Positions 46,696-57,968 of a stretch of 64,000 nucleotides of DNA are shown one piece after another; within the stretch, counting starts at the first letter, position 1; every line of letters begins with the position of its first letter. Below the pieces are notes generated by a model. That model was not told the origin of the DNA, made no database searches, and saw nothing but the letters and a program-made list of their open reading frames with translations. Both the position numbers and the translations under genes were made by a program. Source of the DNA: Stenogyne calaminthoides (lineage: Eukaryota > Streptophyta > Magnoliopsida > Lamiales > Lamiaceae). The stretch spans positions 22,958,622-23,022,621 of the forward strand of contig JBBCBC010000001.1 of assembly GCA_037126765.1 (NCBI GenBank), written 5' to 3'.

Positions 46696-48171
46696 TTAAA
46701 ATATCGACTTTACATTGTCGGTATGGATCTTTTCCATTATGATATTCTTCTTTTCAATGTGATCTCTGATAAAATGGTGTCTGACATCCACGTGCTTGCA
46801 TCTTGTATGTAGAACAGGATTCTGAGTGATTGCAATAACACTATTACCGTCACAGAATATAGGTATGTTCTTAGCTACAATGTTGTAATCCTCATTTCTT
46901 GACTTAGCGAGTAGTTGGGAACAACGACTTCCTCTGACCATATATTCTCCTTGATGTAGTAGATGTCGCGAATCGATGTCTCGCATCTTGAAAACCAAGA
47001 GATCGGTTTATTTCCCGTAAATCGACATGAACCTGAGGTTGACTTTCTGTCGATTCTGCAACCTCCGTAATCAGAATCAGAATACCCACTAAGCACTAGA
47101 TTATCATCTGATGGGTAGAATAAACCAAGGTTTACTGTCCCCTTTAGATATTTGAGAATCCGCTTAGCTGCTTCTAGGTGGCTTTGCATTGGATTTGCTT
47201 GAAATCTGACACATACACCTACTGCGAAAGTGATGTCTGGTATGCTGGCAGTCAGGTATAGTAGAGATCCAATGAGAGCCCTATATTCTTTCTGATTAGT
47301 TTTCTGACCGTCCTCATCTGGATCCATCTTGAACCCGATCATCATGGGAATTCTGGCTTCCTTGCAATGTTGAACTCTAAACTTCGCCAGTAGATTCCTT
47401 GTGTACTTCGCCTGGCAGATGAATATCCCTTCTGTACTCTGCTTGACTTGTAAACCCAGAAAGTAATTCATCTGACCCATCATGGACATCTCGAACTTCC
47501 CTTGCATCAATTTCTTTGAACTTCTCACATAGCTTCTTGTTGGGAGATCCAGAAGATGATGTCGCCCACGTAAATCTGAACCATCGAAATATCTTCTCCA
47601 TCTTCTATTCTCAATAAGGTTCTGTCCCACTATTCCTTTAGTGAATCCGGGCCGCCTATCAAGAATCGAGAGAGTGTATCATACCAAGCTCGAGGAGCTT
47701 GTTTGATCCCATAAAGAGCTTTTCTTAAATCGGTACACACAGTTGCCTTTTTTCAAAGCCCGGAGGTTGTTCAACATAAACTTCCTCTCGCTAGTACCCC
47801 GTTTAAGAATGCACTCTTTACATCCATCGATACACAATGAACCCTCGTAGGCGATATGCGAAATAAAGCGAATGGCTTCTAAAGCGGCGGCGGTGCAAAT
47901 GTCTCATCATAATCAATTCCTTCGATTGTGAATACCCCTTAGCAACAAGTCTTGCCTTATTCCTGGTTATGACATTATTCTCATCTCTCTTGTTCTTGAA
48001 TACCCACTTCGTGCCAATCACGTCTTGATGAGTTGGTCTGTCCACCAGTTTCCAAACTTGATTCCTCTCAAACTGTTCCAGCTCCACTTGCATGGCTAGA
48101 ATCCAGCTTGCATCTTGTAGAGCTTCCTCTACTGTAGTTGGTTCCTTCAAAGACAGATAACAACAATACAT
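46696..48171 (-). pseudogene. Reverse transcriptase and RNase H of SIRE-like pol, frameshifted
   Basis: RT starts in the frame 48171-47818 (ILAMQVELEQFERNQVWKLV, GTKWVFKNKRDENNV, ARLVAKGYSQ). After several shifts it continues at 47630-46875, with MSMMGQMNYFLGLQVKQSTE and ITFAVGVCVRFQANPMQSHL, and RNase H ends at 46998-46696 with the HHFIRDHIEKKNI stretch. At the catalytic site (about 47556) the reading is YVGDIIF instead of YVDDIIF, and the frame slips straight after it. The enzyme from this copy should be inactive. Confidence 0.8.
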
Positions 48172-48462
48172 GACACTTTCACCAATCTAATGTCTAGTTT
48201 TGACTCTATCAGATGGGTCTCTGATAATCAGATTAGTTGGATGACTGGTAATCCAGATCCTTCTACTCTGATTTGCATCTATTTGGAGAACATCACCCAT
48301 TTCTGATAGTAGTTCATTACTAGTGATTGGGAGTGGTGCAGAATTATGATCCACTTGATAAGAACATGTCTCAGCTGATGTTGGACTCATCATGTCTTTG
48401 AAATCTGTTAAGTAGGAACTTCAGAGTTCCCCCCGAACCGGATGGTTCGGTTGATCTTTATC

Positions 48463-49521
48463 TCAAATTGTGCGAACTTCTTCAGCTTCATCGGTTATGC
48501 GTACCTTAGGGTCTGATTGACCTGTTGAATCAGCAAGATCAAGTTCTAGGATATACACTGTTACGTGTTCAACTTCTTTCTCCTTGATACTTAGCTGATC
48601 CATTTTCTGCGTATCAGGTAGCGGTTGATTTGGTACGGCTTGTTCTGAGGCAGCTTTCTCTTGTTCAGAAGATGTCTCATCAAAGACCACATGGGGTGTT
48701 TCTTCCACAACTAGGGTTCGTTTGCTGTAAACCCTGAAAGCCTTGTTGGATGAGGAATATCCTAAGAATATGCCTTCATCTGACTTGGCCTCAAAAGTCT
48801 TCAACTGACTTTTCCCATTGTTGTGAATAAAACACTTGCACCCGAAAACATGGAAGTAAGAAACACGAGGTATTCTGCCCTTCCACAGTTATAGGGTGTT
48901 TTGAAGTGAGTCTTAGTCAGAGAACATCTATTATGAGTGTGGCATGCAGTGTTGATTATACGCCCGAAACGGCTTGGTGTCGCGTGTTCAAATTAACATA
49001 GTCTTGGCGAACTTCCTTGAGAGTTCTGTTTCTACGTTCGCTACTCCATTTTTTTTGTGGCGTTCTTGCGGTGACGTCTCATGTTGTATACCAAACTTCG
49101 GTTGGCAAAAATCAAGAATAAAAGAGTTCGAAATTTACCTTTTTATCGATCCGATTTTTACTATCTTTGACACCCCCTTTTCGTTTTGTAGTTTCTTGAG
49201 CAGCTCGGGTATCTTTGTCGTTGTCTCGTTCTTCTTGTATAAGAATACAACCCAAGTAAACTTGGAATAATCATCCATGATTACCATAGTATATTTAAGG
49301 CCCACCGAGATCGACCGTGTAATCGGGTCCGAATAGATCCATATGGAGCGATTCTTGATTACTCTTTGGATCTTTGGTCCGTATTCCTTTGAATGAAGCT
49401 TTAACTTGTTTTCCCTTCTGACATGCGGCACATGTCTGATCCTTTGAGAATACTTCATTCGGAAGTCCCTCAACCAAACCCTAGCAATCTTGTTAAGAGT
49501 CTTAAAGTTCAGATGTCTCAT
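48463..49521 (-). pseudogene. Integrase region of SIRE-like pol, frameshifted
   Basis: Pieces in different frames: MRHLNFKTLNKIA and then CAACQKGKQVKASFKG (HHCC finger), SLHMDLFGPDYTVDLGG (first catalytic Asp), VIMDDYSKFTWVVFLYKKNE, and the C-terminal KTFEAKSDEGIFLGYSSSNK at 48804-48463. The DDE middle (about 49130-48850) is disrupted by several shifts. The same order is present in the second copy at 62765-63480. Confidence 0.75.
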
Positions 49522-49593
49522 TCTTTTGTGCCAGAGCCAACTGCTACTCTTGGAACTCTTAACAATTAAGCATGCATTTCTTGGGCAACTGTT

Positions 49594-49974
49594 CTAATCT
49601 GCTGTGTAGATCGTGCCTTTCCTTGAACCAGTTAGCAAGATTTGTTGAGTAGCTCGATTTCTAATTGTACACTTGTCACTCGAGAACTCAACGCTGAATC
49701 CTTTGTCGCAGAATTGTGATACTGATAGTAGATTGTGCTTTAATCCTTCGACATACGAGACTCCAGTTACTTGTACATCATCATTCTCAAAGGTTCCGAA
49801 TCCTTTGGTAAAACCAAAGTTATCATCACCGAAGAGTACCCGTGGGCCTTCTTGTTCTTTGTAAGAGCTAAGGAGATGTTTACTTCCAGTCATGTGCCTT
49901 GAGCATCCACTATCGATGTACCAGATAGTTGCTTGTACACCTCCTTTGTTGGTCAGTCCCACACGAACCTGCAA
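49594..49974 (-). CDS. Protease domain of SIRE-like pol
   Basis: Frame with the aspartic protease active site IWYIDSGCSRHMTGSKHLLS and the downstream GLKHNLLSVSQFCDKGFSVE typical of Copia PR to pre-integrase. It is shifted by one base from the upstream linker frame, so the natural start is not the first codon of this open stretch. Confidence 0.8.
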   Translation of the reverse strand: MQVRVGLTNKGGVQATIWYIDSGCSRHMTGSKHLLSSYKEQEGPRVLFGDDNFGFTKGFGTFENDDVQVTGVSYVEGLKHNLLSVSQFCDKGFSVEFSSDKCTIRNRATQQILLTGSRKGTIYTAD

Positions 49975-49979
49975 TCGAA

Positions 49980-50516
49980 TCAGGCTTTAGGTACCCCTTT
50001 GGAATTGGGTCCTGAGGGGTTAGTGGTGGATTTAGGGATCCACACAAACATGGCACTTCTATTGTGTCGATAGATCGAAGTCCCGATTTGTCTCCCATAC
50101 ATATCAACATAATCATCGTCTTTTATATGCTTTCGATTTGTATGATTATTCGATGAGCCTTTGGGTGAATCGAAAGACTTGGGATTTTTCTTCATATTTT
50201 GTCTTCCTTTAACCCGGTGTGGGCTCAAAAGCGATAGCCTAGATCTCTGGTTATAAGGGTAGGTACGACTGCTACCATTAAAAGATTCATATCTCTTTGG
50301 CATAGATGGTCTTTGCAGTTTACCTATAGCTTGCTTATTAGGCAGCTGACCTCGATTGGGTCTCAGATTAAATTTCCTTTTTACAGGCTGTCTCTTCTGA
50401 TACCTAATCTGCTGATCAGGTTGAGGTTTCTTCAGAAGAATTGGGTTCTTCTGTTGATTCCTCGGCTGATGCTTAATCAGTTGGGGTCCATTTCTATTCC
50501 CTTTCTGATTAGGCAC
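49980..50516 (-). CDS. Gag-pol linker region of SIRE-like element
   Basis: 178 codons, in frame with gag across a single TAA, basic and rich in Gln, Lys, Arg and Pro (NQKGNRNGPQLIKHQPRNQQ). The matching reading in the second copy (61613-62377) is open across that TAA. It ends in TGA where the second copy has CGA. Confidence 0.7.
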   Translation of the reverse strand: MPNQKGNRNGPQLIKHQPRNQQKNPILLKKPQPDQQIRYQKRQPVKRKFNLRPNRGQLPNKQAIGKLQRPSMPKRYESFNGSSRTYPYNQRSRLSLLSPHRVKGRQNMKKNPKSFDSPKGSSNNHTNRKHIKDDDYVDMYGRQIGTSIYRHNRSAMFVWIPKSTTNPSGPNSKGVPKA

Positions 50517-52550
50517 TTACCTTACTTGCTCAGCAGGTCTCTTTCCCTTATCAGATACATTTTTAGCTTTTTGTGTATCTTTGTCAGAGACTCGTTTGAT
50601 TACACCCTTCTGAAGTGAACCAAACGGGACTTTTGAGGATGTAGAAGGGTTCTCATACCCAATTCCCTTCTTGTTTGTCGGCGTTCGAAAATAGGTGTTC
50701 ATATCTTGAACGGTTTTTGATGACTTCGTGAAAACCTCTATTTTCTTGCGCAAACTATCCTCAGTAGATTTTAGACTCTCATGTAGTCGGAATAGCTCGT
50801 CAAACTTAGCTTGTAGGATTTTGAAATCATCAGCTTGCTGTTTGTTGATTGCTAGCTGATCTTTGATCTGCTTCTCCTGATCAGAAGATTTAACCTTCAG
50901 AACGTTAAGTTCCTCAGTTACCTTCTGAGCAGTTTCAGCTGATTTCACTTCAGCTGCTTTACTGACAGCGTTCTCTTTAACAAGCTGATTATTTCTGATC
51001 CTTAGCTTGTCATTTTCAGCTTCCACTATTGTATAAGTGTCTACTGCATCAGAGAGATCATCAAGCAATTGCTCAGAGTAGAGTTGCAAGTCAATCTCTC
51101 CAGCAGGTGTACTAATAATAGCTGGTGTGGAAATTGAAAAAGCAGAAGGTTTGGAGGTTACCTCAGATTGGTCTTCCTCCCTGGCCATCAGGCAGATTTC
51201 ATCGTCATCTGAAGAGAATATCAGATCTTCATGTTCGAGGAAATCAACAGCACTGCTTATCAGACGGAAATCTTCTACAGATGAGTAGCCAGAATCCTCA
51301 GAAGGCAGATAGGAATCATCAATTCATGTTGTGTCAGCAACCATGGCTTTTCTGTCTTTGAAGCGTAGCTCTCTTTTGTTCTGCTTCTCTTCTCTTTCTC
51401 TGGGAGTCAGGTATGGGCAGTCGGAACTGTAGTGACCTGGTTTCAAGCAGTTGAAGCATGATCCACGATCCACGGAACTTCCTCTGCCAGGTGAGACACT
51501 TCTTCTGTAGGATCTGTCAGGTGACTTTCCTTTCTGATTGTAGTCTGAACTCCTTCTGTCAGATCTGTTATCTCTTCTCTCTTCTGACCGATCATCTCTT
51601 TTATCATCTCTGTGACCCCTTCGGTCATCAGATCTATTCCTTTCTAGTGATCTGTCAGTTGACCTCCTCTTCTGATAGTCCTTGTAGAATCTGTGATACT
51701 TACCAAGTTGAATATTCGATCTTTTAAGTTTCCTGGTAAGCAGAGCGATCTGTTCTGCTTGGCTTATGATGTTTCCAACAGGTTCAGTGGCCTTTGATCT
51801 GCTGCTGGTTGCTTTGAATGCAACTGATTTAGATGTGGAGGTTGAGACTTCAACAGGTGTCTCGTCTTCATCTGCTTGCCCTCTTTCGATTAAATCAAAT
51901 TCATGGGCTTTAAGGCTTAGGAATAAGCCACTTGGCTTCATCTTGGAAATGTCTTGGCAATCCTTGATTACCGTGACTTTCATGTCCCATTTCTTGGTGA
52001 GAGATCTCAGTATCTTGTAATTGATGTCTTTGTCTGACATCTCTCTTCCAAGTTCTCGTAGCTTATTTACTGACATGGTGATCCTCCCATCGAGCTCGTT
52101 GATGGTCTCGTTGGGCAACATTTTGAGCTTTTCGAACTTCACCAGTTCAACTTGTAGTCGGCTGTCTTTGATCTGATCATTTCCTTCGCATATCTCAGCA
52201 AGAGTATCCCACATTTGTTTCACAGTCTTGAGATACTTTATCTTCTCTTTGGTGACTTTATCCATCGTCTTCATGATTATATGCCTGGCAATTGTATCTA
52301 GAGTATACAACTTTCTTTCTTCTGCATCCATCAGGGCTGGACTTTTTCGAAGAAGACTTCCAGGTGCATAATCTGGATCTCCTCCAACCGCTGGGTTGTC
52401 GTGATATATGATGATGGGTACTCGTTCAATGACTTCCATCATTCTGCCGCTTATCGATCCCAGATGATTGCACATGTATATAGTCCAATCTGCATACTCA
52501 TCAATTGAAAACTTAGGCAAATCATGATACATACCAGAGGTATTGTCCAT
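50517..52550 (-). CDS. Gag of SIRE-like element (one internal TGA)
   Basis: The first 408 codons start at MDNTSGMYHDLPKFSIDEYA and contain the Copia gag core (KEKIKYLKTVKQMWDTLAEI). Repeated RSDDRRGHRDDKRD-type charged sequence and a CCHC zinc knuckle CFNCLKPGHYSSDC (residues 365-378) follow. An in-frame TGA at about 51326-51324 is followed in the same frame by 223 more codons of Gln/Lys/Glu-rich, coiled-coil-like sequence (51188-50517). This fits the long C-terminal extension of SIRE-type gag. The frame then meets TAA where the related copy at 61.9 kb has a Gln codon, and it continues downstream. Confidence 0.85.
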
Positions 52551-52670
52551 GCTGAGTGAATTTGAAAACGAATGAGTTTTGAAAATGGTTTTTCAAGATC
52601 TGTTCAAATGACCACAAAGATTCTTCCTCAAGAATCGATGATACTCAAAGTCAGTGGTCTGTAGAACCAC

Positions 52671-52683
52671 TGCTCTGATACCA
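52671..52683 (-). other. Primer binding site of SIRE-like element (tRNA-iMet)
   Basis: Minus strand TGGTATCAGAGCA, two bases after the LTR end CTACA. This is an exact plant initiator-Met tRNA 3' complement. Confidence 0.92.
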
Positions 52684-52685
52684 CT

Positions 52686-54356
52686 TGTAGGTCCCGAACG
52701 GGTTTTGTGAGGGCAGAAGTCTAAAGGGGAGGGGTGAGTAGACTTCTGAAAACTTTTCGTGCGGATCAGGTGTGATTGTAGATTTCCTGATCAGAGTGCT
52801 AGTGAGTCAGTTTGGACTGATGTTCAATCTTACTGAGTGCCTGGGGGCAGATCAGTTTGATATCTGTCAGTTTAACCGAGAGTGCGGAAGCTTGTAAATA
52901 CCCGTGTGAAAAACCAGTTTATCAATTCAGATTCTTAAGTCAGTTTTCAATCAGCTGACTAAGGTGTCAACCTGATCAGATCAGTTGCTTGGTGAAGACT
53001 GAGCTTAACTTAGAATATGTATGCATTTTTAAACTCAGTTGTGTGAATAGTGTAAAGCAATAAAGAAAGCAAGTAAATGCACACAAGATTTTATAGTGGT
53101 TCAGACGAAACCCGTCTTATGTCCACTCTTCCCTTAACACAGGGGCACCAACTTAATCAACTTAACCAACTGGACTTAGTTTTATGTGTTAGTCCAACAC
53201 CCAACAGATGTTTATTGAGTTCACACTCAACCGAACCAGAAATCAGAAACTAGAATCCCTAGTCTGAAATCTTGCGGTAACAAACTTAACCTAAATTTGA
53301 GTTTGGGTAAAGGTTTGTTGTGGTTCCAACTGGAAATCTATCCTGGTGTTTATGTAGCCAAATGCTAGTGGATAGGATTTCTTGCTAAGAACTATGGGAT
53401 GAACACTCTAAGAATAATCTTCAAATATGGTGTTCTTCGAGCGGAGATTTTGCTGTAGTTTTTGCTTCTTTTGCGGTGTCTCCGTGTTCGTTCTTAGTCT
53501 GTCTCTCTCTTTTTTCAATTTTGAAGATCGATCCCATTTTATAGACCTCGAAATCAAAGAGCCGTTGGAGAGCAATTTAAATTTCGGGCTATATTAGGTA
53601 GGCTGTAGGATATGATTGTGACGTGCTCCGAATATCGGCGTGGCCGTAGGCATGATTAGCGCCGTTTATGTCCGCAGCGTCGAATCCCGTATTGTCAGCT
53701 CTTTTTGTGCACGTGTCGCTTTCTCCTTGGCTTCGCGAGGCGGCACTTCAGTAATTTGTCCGTTAGGTGATTGATATTCCTTTTGTAGAAGATTCGTCTT
53801 GTCTGGTGTACCATTTTGATTGACGCTAGGTGTGAGCTGACTTGATCAGATAACTGATCAGTCTACCTTGTTGAGTCTTCTGATGCAGATTGTCTTAGCT
53901 CAGTATGCAGACTCGACTGATATAGGTCTTCAGGTCTTCTGGTAGTCTTCTGATCTTCAGGTGACTCTGAGCCTCAGTGTATTCAGTCATACTGAGTCTT
54001 CAGGTTTGTTACTGAGTCTTCAGGTTCATCTGAGTCTTCTGGTTCATTTGAGTCTTCAGGTTCATCTGAGTCTTCAGTGTCTTCTGTCTTCACCTGATCT
54101 TCTGACTTCTTTTCTTCTGATTTGTTCTTAGCCTTCTGATCATCTGACCTTATCTGGGTCATCTGATGCTTCGACCTGACCTATACATATTGAGTTCCCC
54201 CTCAATATGTGACCTATCTTTTACATCAGCTATCTATACATTTCAGCTGGTCATCTTAATCTGATTATAAGTCATCAGTCAGCTAACAGGTCTGACTGGT
54301 CCTATTACAATCTGTTTTGGAACTTCCATCAAAACTTAAATACAAATTTCCCAACA
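52686..54356 (-). mobile_element. 5' LTR of SIRE-like element
   Basis: Same ends as the 3' LTR, 1,671 bp. It is longer by one roughly 20-bp gagtcttctggttcattt unit near 54030. Many of the differences from the other LTR are C/T or G/A transitions. Confidence 0.92.
53537..53543 (-). promoter_or_regulatory. TATA box of SIRE-like 5' LTR
   Basis: TATAAAA on the minus strand in the context ggtctataaaatgggatcg, conserved at 39909-39915 and (as TATAAAT) in the LTR at 58110. Confidence 0.6.
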
Positions 54357-54361
54357 CCAAT
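54357..54361. repeat. Target site duplication ccaat (right)
   Basis: Matches 39053-39057. It fixes the ends of the SIRE-like element. Confidence 0.9.
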
Positions 54362-54431
54362 CAAAATAATTTTCACCAGTAAGCTTAAGATCTTTGAGTT
54401 TATTGAACAGTGGATTAAAAGGTTGCGACAT
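54362..54431 (-). CDS. N-terminal codons of outer Copia gag
   Basis: The minus strand from ATG at 54431 reads MSQPFNPLFNKLKDLKLTG and then ENYFDW, the usual start of a plant Copia gag. It stops exactly at the target duplication of the SIRE-like element. Confidence 0.75.
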
Positions 54432-55981
54432 GCTGAACTGGAATAAATAACAATTGTATAGGCACAAAATTATCACATAATTCGATCACATGATTCATAT
54501 TAAAATCTAAAAAAAATATGAACATGCATCAGCCAACATCTCAAAACAATTTAAATAAGCCACGTGGGGTGGGTCATTATTTAAACACATTCAAGCAGGT
54601 TACAAACAGGAACAGTTACAAACCTTTAATGTCCAGATTAATAGTTGGCTCTCACTTGACCAATATAAAATTGACAGGGACTTCGGGGAAGTATATGCAT
54701 ATCAGTTTTATACCTAAGTAATAACCATGATTAAATACAGAATTATTATTTCGCTTTGAACGAGCGTCATGGGGAGGGTCATCGTCGCCACTAATAATAA
54801 TTCACAATCATCCCTTCGGAATTTATTCATGTGAAAACCATCTTTTGGCCGTCCAGTGGGGGGAATTTCTCCAAAAGAATTCACAAATAGATAAATCATG
54901 GAGGTCAAAATTAATTCAATTTTATTATCCGTAATAAAATTGTCAATTAATTATTTTTAAAACATACTTAGTAATTTTCGAAAGTGAGATTTTCCAAAAT
55001 AAATTCTCATGCATCGCATATTTAAACAAATTAAATAAGCACGACAATAAATAAAGCAAATATCAAAACAAAAAAAAAATTAAACATATTGGGCACATAT
55101 ATCCAACTGTCATGATTAATTTTTGTCATGTCTTGATCTTGAGAAATTGTCTTCGTAGCACTCATCGTTCATCTCGAAAAGGCTCCCACTCGACCGCAAC
55201 ATGTTCTTTAAAACGTCCTCTATCTAGGTTCGAGACGACGTCCGACGTTAGGTAGCTCACGGCCCAGAATACGTATCCGTGTGTGCCCGTGCGCACGCCC
55301 GCGTTCGGTTCGACCATCCCCGCCCATCGCTCGGTGACTCTCTGGCCTTTCGGCGGCGTCTTGAATCTCTGTAGCGCGCCATTTCTGCTTCTCCGCGTCC
55401 CCCGGCGGCATCGCCACTACCCTCGCGTCGTTCGCTGCGCGCACCCTTTGCGTCCGGTATTGCGTCGAAGTCGCGTCCACCGTCTTGGCGTACTGCGGCG
55501 TTGCCTGTCGCCGCGCCAGCGCCGTCTGTCGACCCCAGTTCCGCTTGCGGCGCTCGACCCGCCCTAGGCTTTCACCCGCGTGCGTTGAGCGCCTCTCGGC
55601 CAGCCCCGTGCGCGACCGCCTAACACCTCGTGCTTTGGCTCCGGCGTGCGTCCGAACGCAATTAGCCAATCTTTAATTCTTCCGTCTTAGTTCTCGACCG
55701 GGTTACAATTTATTTACAAAAAAAAATAAACCTGAATCTGAACTGTCTATTCATTGATCAAATCAAACAAATCCTATTCTACTCGTGGATTTTCTCACGA
55801 GGCAAAACAAATTCGAACGAATCAAATTAAAAACCACAATTTATATGCATGCATAAATAAACATTCATCAAATACAATGACAATTAGATACCTGCAAAAA
55901 AGATCTAGCAATTCTACTATCCAATTCCAAATTTAATGAAAGACGAATTAAATTACAATTTAAAATTCAAAGCCCGAAACC
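54432..55981 (-). other. Untranslated leader of outer Copia with a GC-rich island
   Basis: About 1.55 kb lies between primer binding site and gag. Most is AT-rich. The 55210-55660 block is strikingly GC-rich and CpG-rich. It carries a 149-codon minus-strand frame (55669-55220) rich in Arg, Ala and Gly that matches no family I know. Its open length is expected from GC content alone, so I do not call a protein. Confidence 0.6.
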
Positions 55982-55997
55982 AAGACTCTGATACCAG
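55982..55997 (-). other. Primer binding site of outer Copia (tRNA-iMet type)
   Basis: Minus strand TGGTATCAGAGTCTTGG lies two bases inside the 5' LTR. TGGTATCAGAG is complementary to the 3' end of plant initiator methionine tRNA. Confidence 0.85.
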
Positions 55998-55998
55998 T

Positions 55999-57963
55999 TG
56001 TTGGGGAATTAATTGCCCGGATCTATTCGGGATGAATATTTAAATACAAATTTAATTCTAACAATTATTACTAGCATGAATTAATCCTATATTAATTCAA
56101 ATAATAATTCAACAACAAATCATGCATATAAATTTATCACATAAATCCTACGCATGCGGAATATCCAGGAGTTTATGTGAACTAACCTCTCGGAGTGACA
56201 ACCGTTGAGAAGATGGATATCCCGTTCACACGAACAAACCCAAAGAGTCTTCTCAAGTATTCCCTCATCCTTGTCCAACAATCCGGTGGAAAGATACTCG
56301 TGAACAATTAACAAAAGGAAAAATAAAATTATGTTGCACCACCTTTGTGGATTTCTAATTTTTCCAACACATGGAATTGCATGGGGATGAAAAATTCATC
56401 CCCTATTTATAATACTAGGTGGTGGCCGATTTTGCCCTAGGAATAAGATGGGAAAATCTTTTTCTTGATCTCCAAGAAATCTTGAATATATCCAATATAT
56501 TCTTTTCTCCATATTTAAAATATTCCACAAAAAATCTCACCTCTTCTTGTTATGGAATTTTTTGAAAAAATAAGGATAAGATTTCCAAGATTGGGATCTT
56601 CTTGAATTTATGAGATATTCTTGTATTCCAAGAATACATATCTTCCATAATATCCTTTCAATAAAATCAAGAAAATATTTTCTTCCTTATTCTTTCATTA
56701 TTTTTGAAAAATACAAAATAAATAGCAAAGTGGGAGATTTCTTGAATTTAATGAGATAAACTCCATAATATCCTTTCAAGAAAATCTTCACTTCCTTATT
56801 CTTTCATTATTTTCGAAAAATACAAAATAAATAGCAAAGTGGGAGATTTCTTGAATTTAATGAGATAAACTTGTATTCCAAGAATACTTATCCTCATTCC
56901 ATAACAAAATTCAAATAAAATCTTTCTCCCTCTTTATTTGTTTATTTTCGAAAATTTAGGAAAAATAGGCAACAATATTTTATTTAATTTTAAACACCTT
57001 TTTCAGTTATTGGACTTTATATTTGGGCTACTTGAGGGGCCTTTAGGAGAATTAAGATTGGACCTTCCAATGGACCTTGAACTTCCAATATTGAGCCACA
57101 ATATTAGTCAAGCCCATAAATATTAATTAATCCCACTACGTAATTAATATTGCACTATCCATCTTAACCCATATTACAGTTAATATGGCTCCCGGTTATT
57201 ATTTCCCACGTTTAAGATTATCCAGTTCATTAATTAATTTAAGCCACTGAAATAGCTTCACATTAATTAATATCTTTTTTCTTGGTTCAGGAACGACTCA
57301 ACATTATTATCCATACCGGAAAACTAATTCCACTTGCAAGATTTGGTATGATAAAACTTCTGAGCCTCCCAAGGGGACTAATCAAACATGACGCACTTGC
57401 ACACCGATTCTCCGTGTTAAATCTTAACAATCGTCATGTAACTAATAATATTGCCCAAGATACAAGGTATTGAATCACATTGATTCTCTACCCATCGTAA
57501 GTCAAAGCAATAGTTATTAATTCCACACGATCCTATTTAAGGAACAGAGATTAAGAAATAACTAACCACTGAGGTCTAATTCTTCTATATTCAGTACTGA
57601 AGAATTTATCCTCCTGAAGGCCCTCTTCAGTGCAACATTATGCACTAGTGTAATATCTTGGTCAAGACAAGCCAATCTGAGCCTTACACTTCAACCTTTC
57701 ATGATGGATTGTTCATTTCCATCTAGGTTGTGAATTCCGTACTTTTAGTTACAAGGGACTGTTAATTTAATCTTTTGTGATCTGGTATCACTAAATTAAC
57801 TACAATGTAACACGTACTAATTATTGAACAGTTATGCAGTAAATATTTGTAACATTCAATGATATTTAAAGCAACAGTGATAAATAATTTATTTAAGCAA
57901 ATAAGTTTGAAATTCAGTCTGGTTATACAAAGTAAAAGCACACTTTCCAGTATAACCCCAACA
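55999..57963 (-). mobile_element. 5' LTR of outer Copia
   Basis: Runs from tgttggggaattaattgccc to ataaccccaaca, 1,965 bp. It is about 118 bp longer than the 3' LTR, mostly because of a tandem copy of a roughly 110-bp unit (about 56645-56760 and 56763-56870) containing aatagcaaagtgggagattt. Confidence 0.9.
56404..56411 (-). promoter_or_regulatory. TATA box in outer Copia 5' LTR
   Basis: TATAAATA on the minus strand, about 405 bp before the LTR/leader junction. It is conserved in the other LTR near 31931-31938. Confidence 0.5.
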
Positions 57964-57968
57964 ATAGG
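57964..57968. repeat. Target site duplication atagg (right)
   Basis: Matches 31521-31525. It fixes the ends of the outer Copia element. Confidence 0.9.

Larger units (their letters stand above)
39058..54356 (-). mobile_element. Full-length SIRE-like Copia retrotransposon (15.3 kb) with envelope-position ORF
   Basis: Two 1.65-1.67 kb LTRs, TG...CA ends and a 5-bp duplication ccaat on both sides. A tRNA-iMet binding site, purine tract, long gag, PR-IN-RT-RH and a further coding region in the envelope position are all on the minus strand. Size, order, large LTRs and the third coding region fit the SIRE/Maximus lineage, which is an inference since no alignment was run. The LTRs differ by roughly 40 substitutions by eye (about 97-98% identity), so the insertion is fairly young. 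Frameshifts and stops in gag, pol and env make this copy non-autonomous. Confidence 0.9.
31526..57963 (-). mobile_element. Outer Copia LTR retrotransposon (split by two later insertions)
   Basis: Two LTRs (31526-33372 and 55999-57963) enclose minus-strand gag and pol. The 5-bp duplication atagg lies immediately outside both ends (31521-31525 and 57964-57968). An initiator-Met-tRNA-type binding site and a purine tract are in place. Without the solo LTR (35051-36776) and the SIRE-like element (39058-54356) its own length is about 9.4 kb. Order gag-PR-IN-RT-RH is Copia. The exact lineage (Tork/Angela-like is a guess from LTR size and purine tract) is not determined. Stops and frameshifts in gag, pol and protease make it defective. 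Confidence 0.9.

Noticed and set aside
55220..55669. 149-codon minus-strand frame in the GC island
   Set aside because: GC-rich DNA lacks stops by chance. The composition is Arg/Ala/Gly-heavy with no recognisable motif. Kept only as a base-composition observation.
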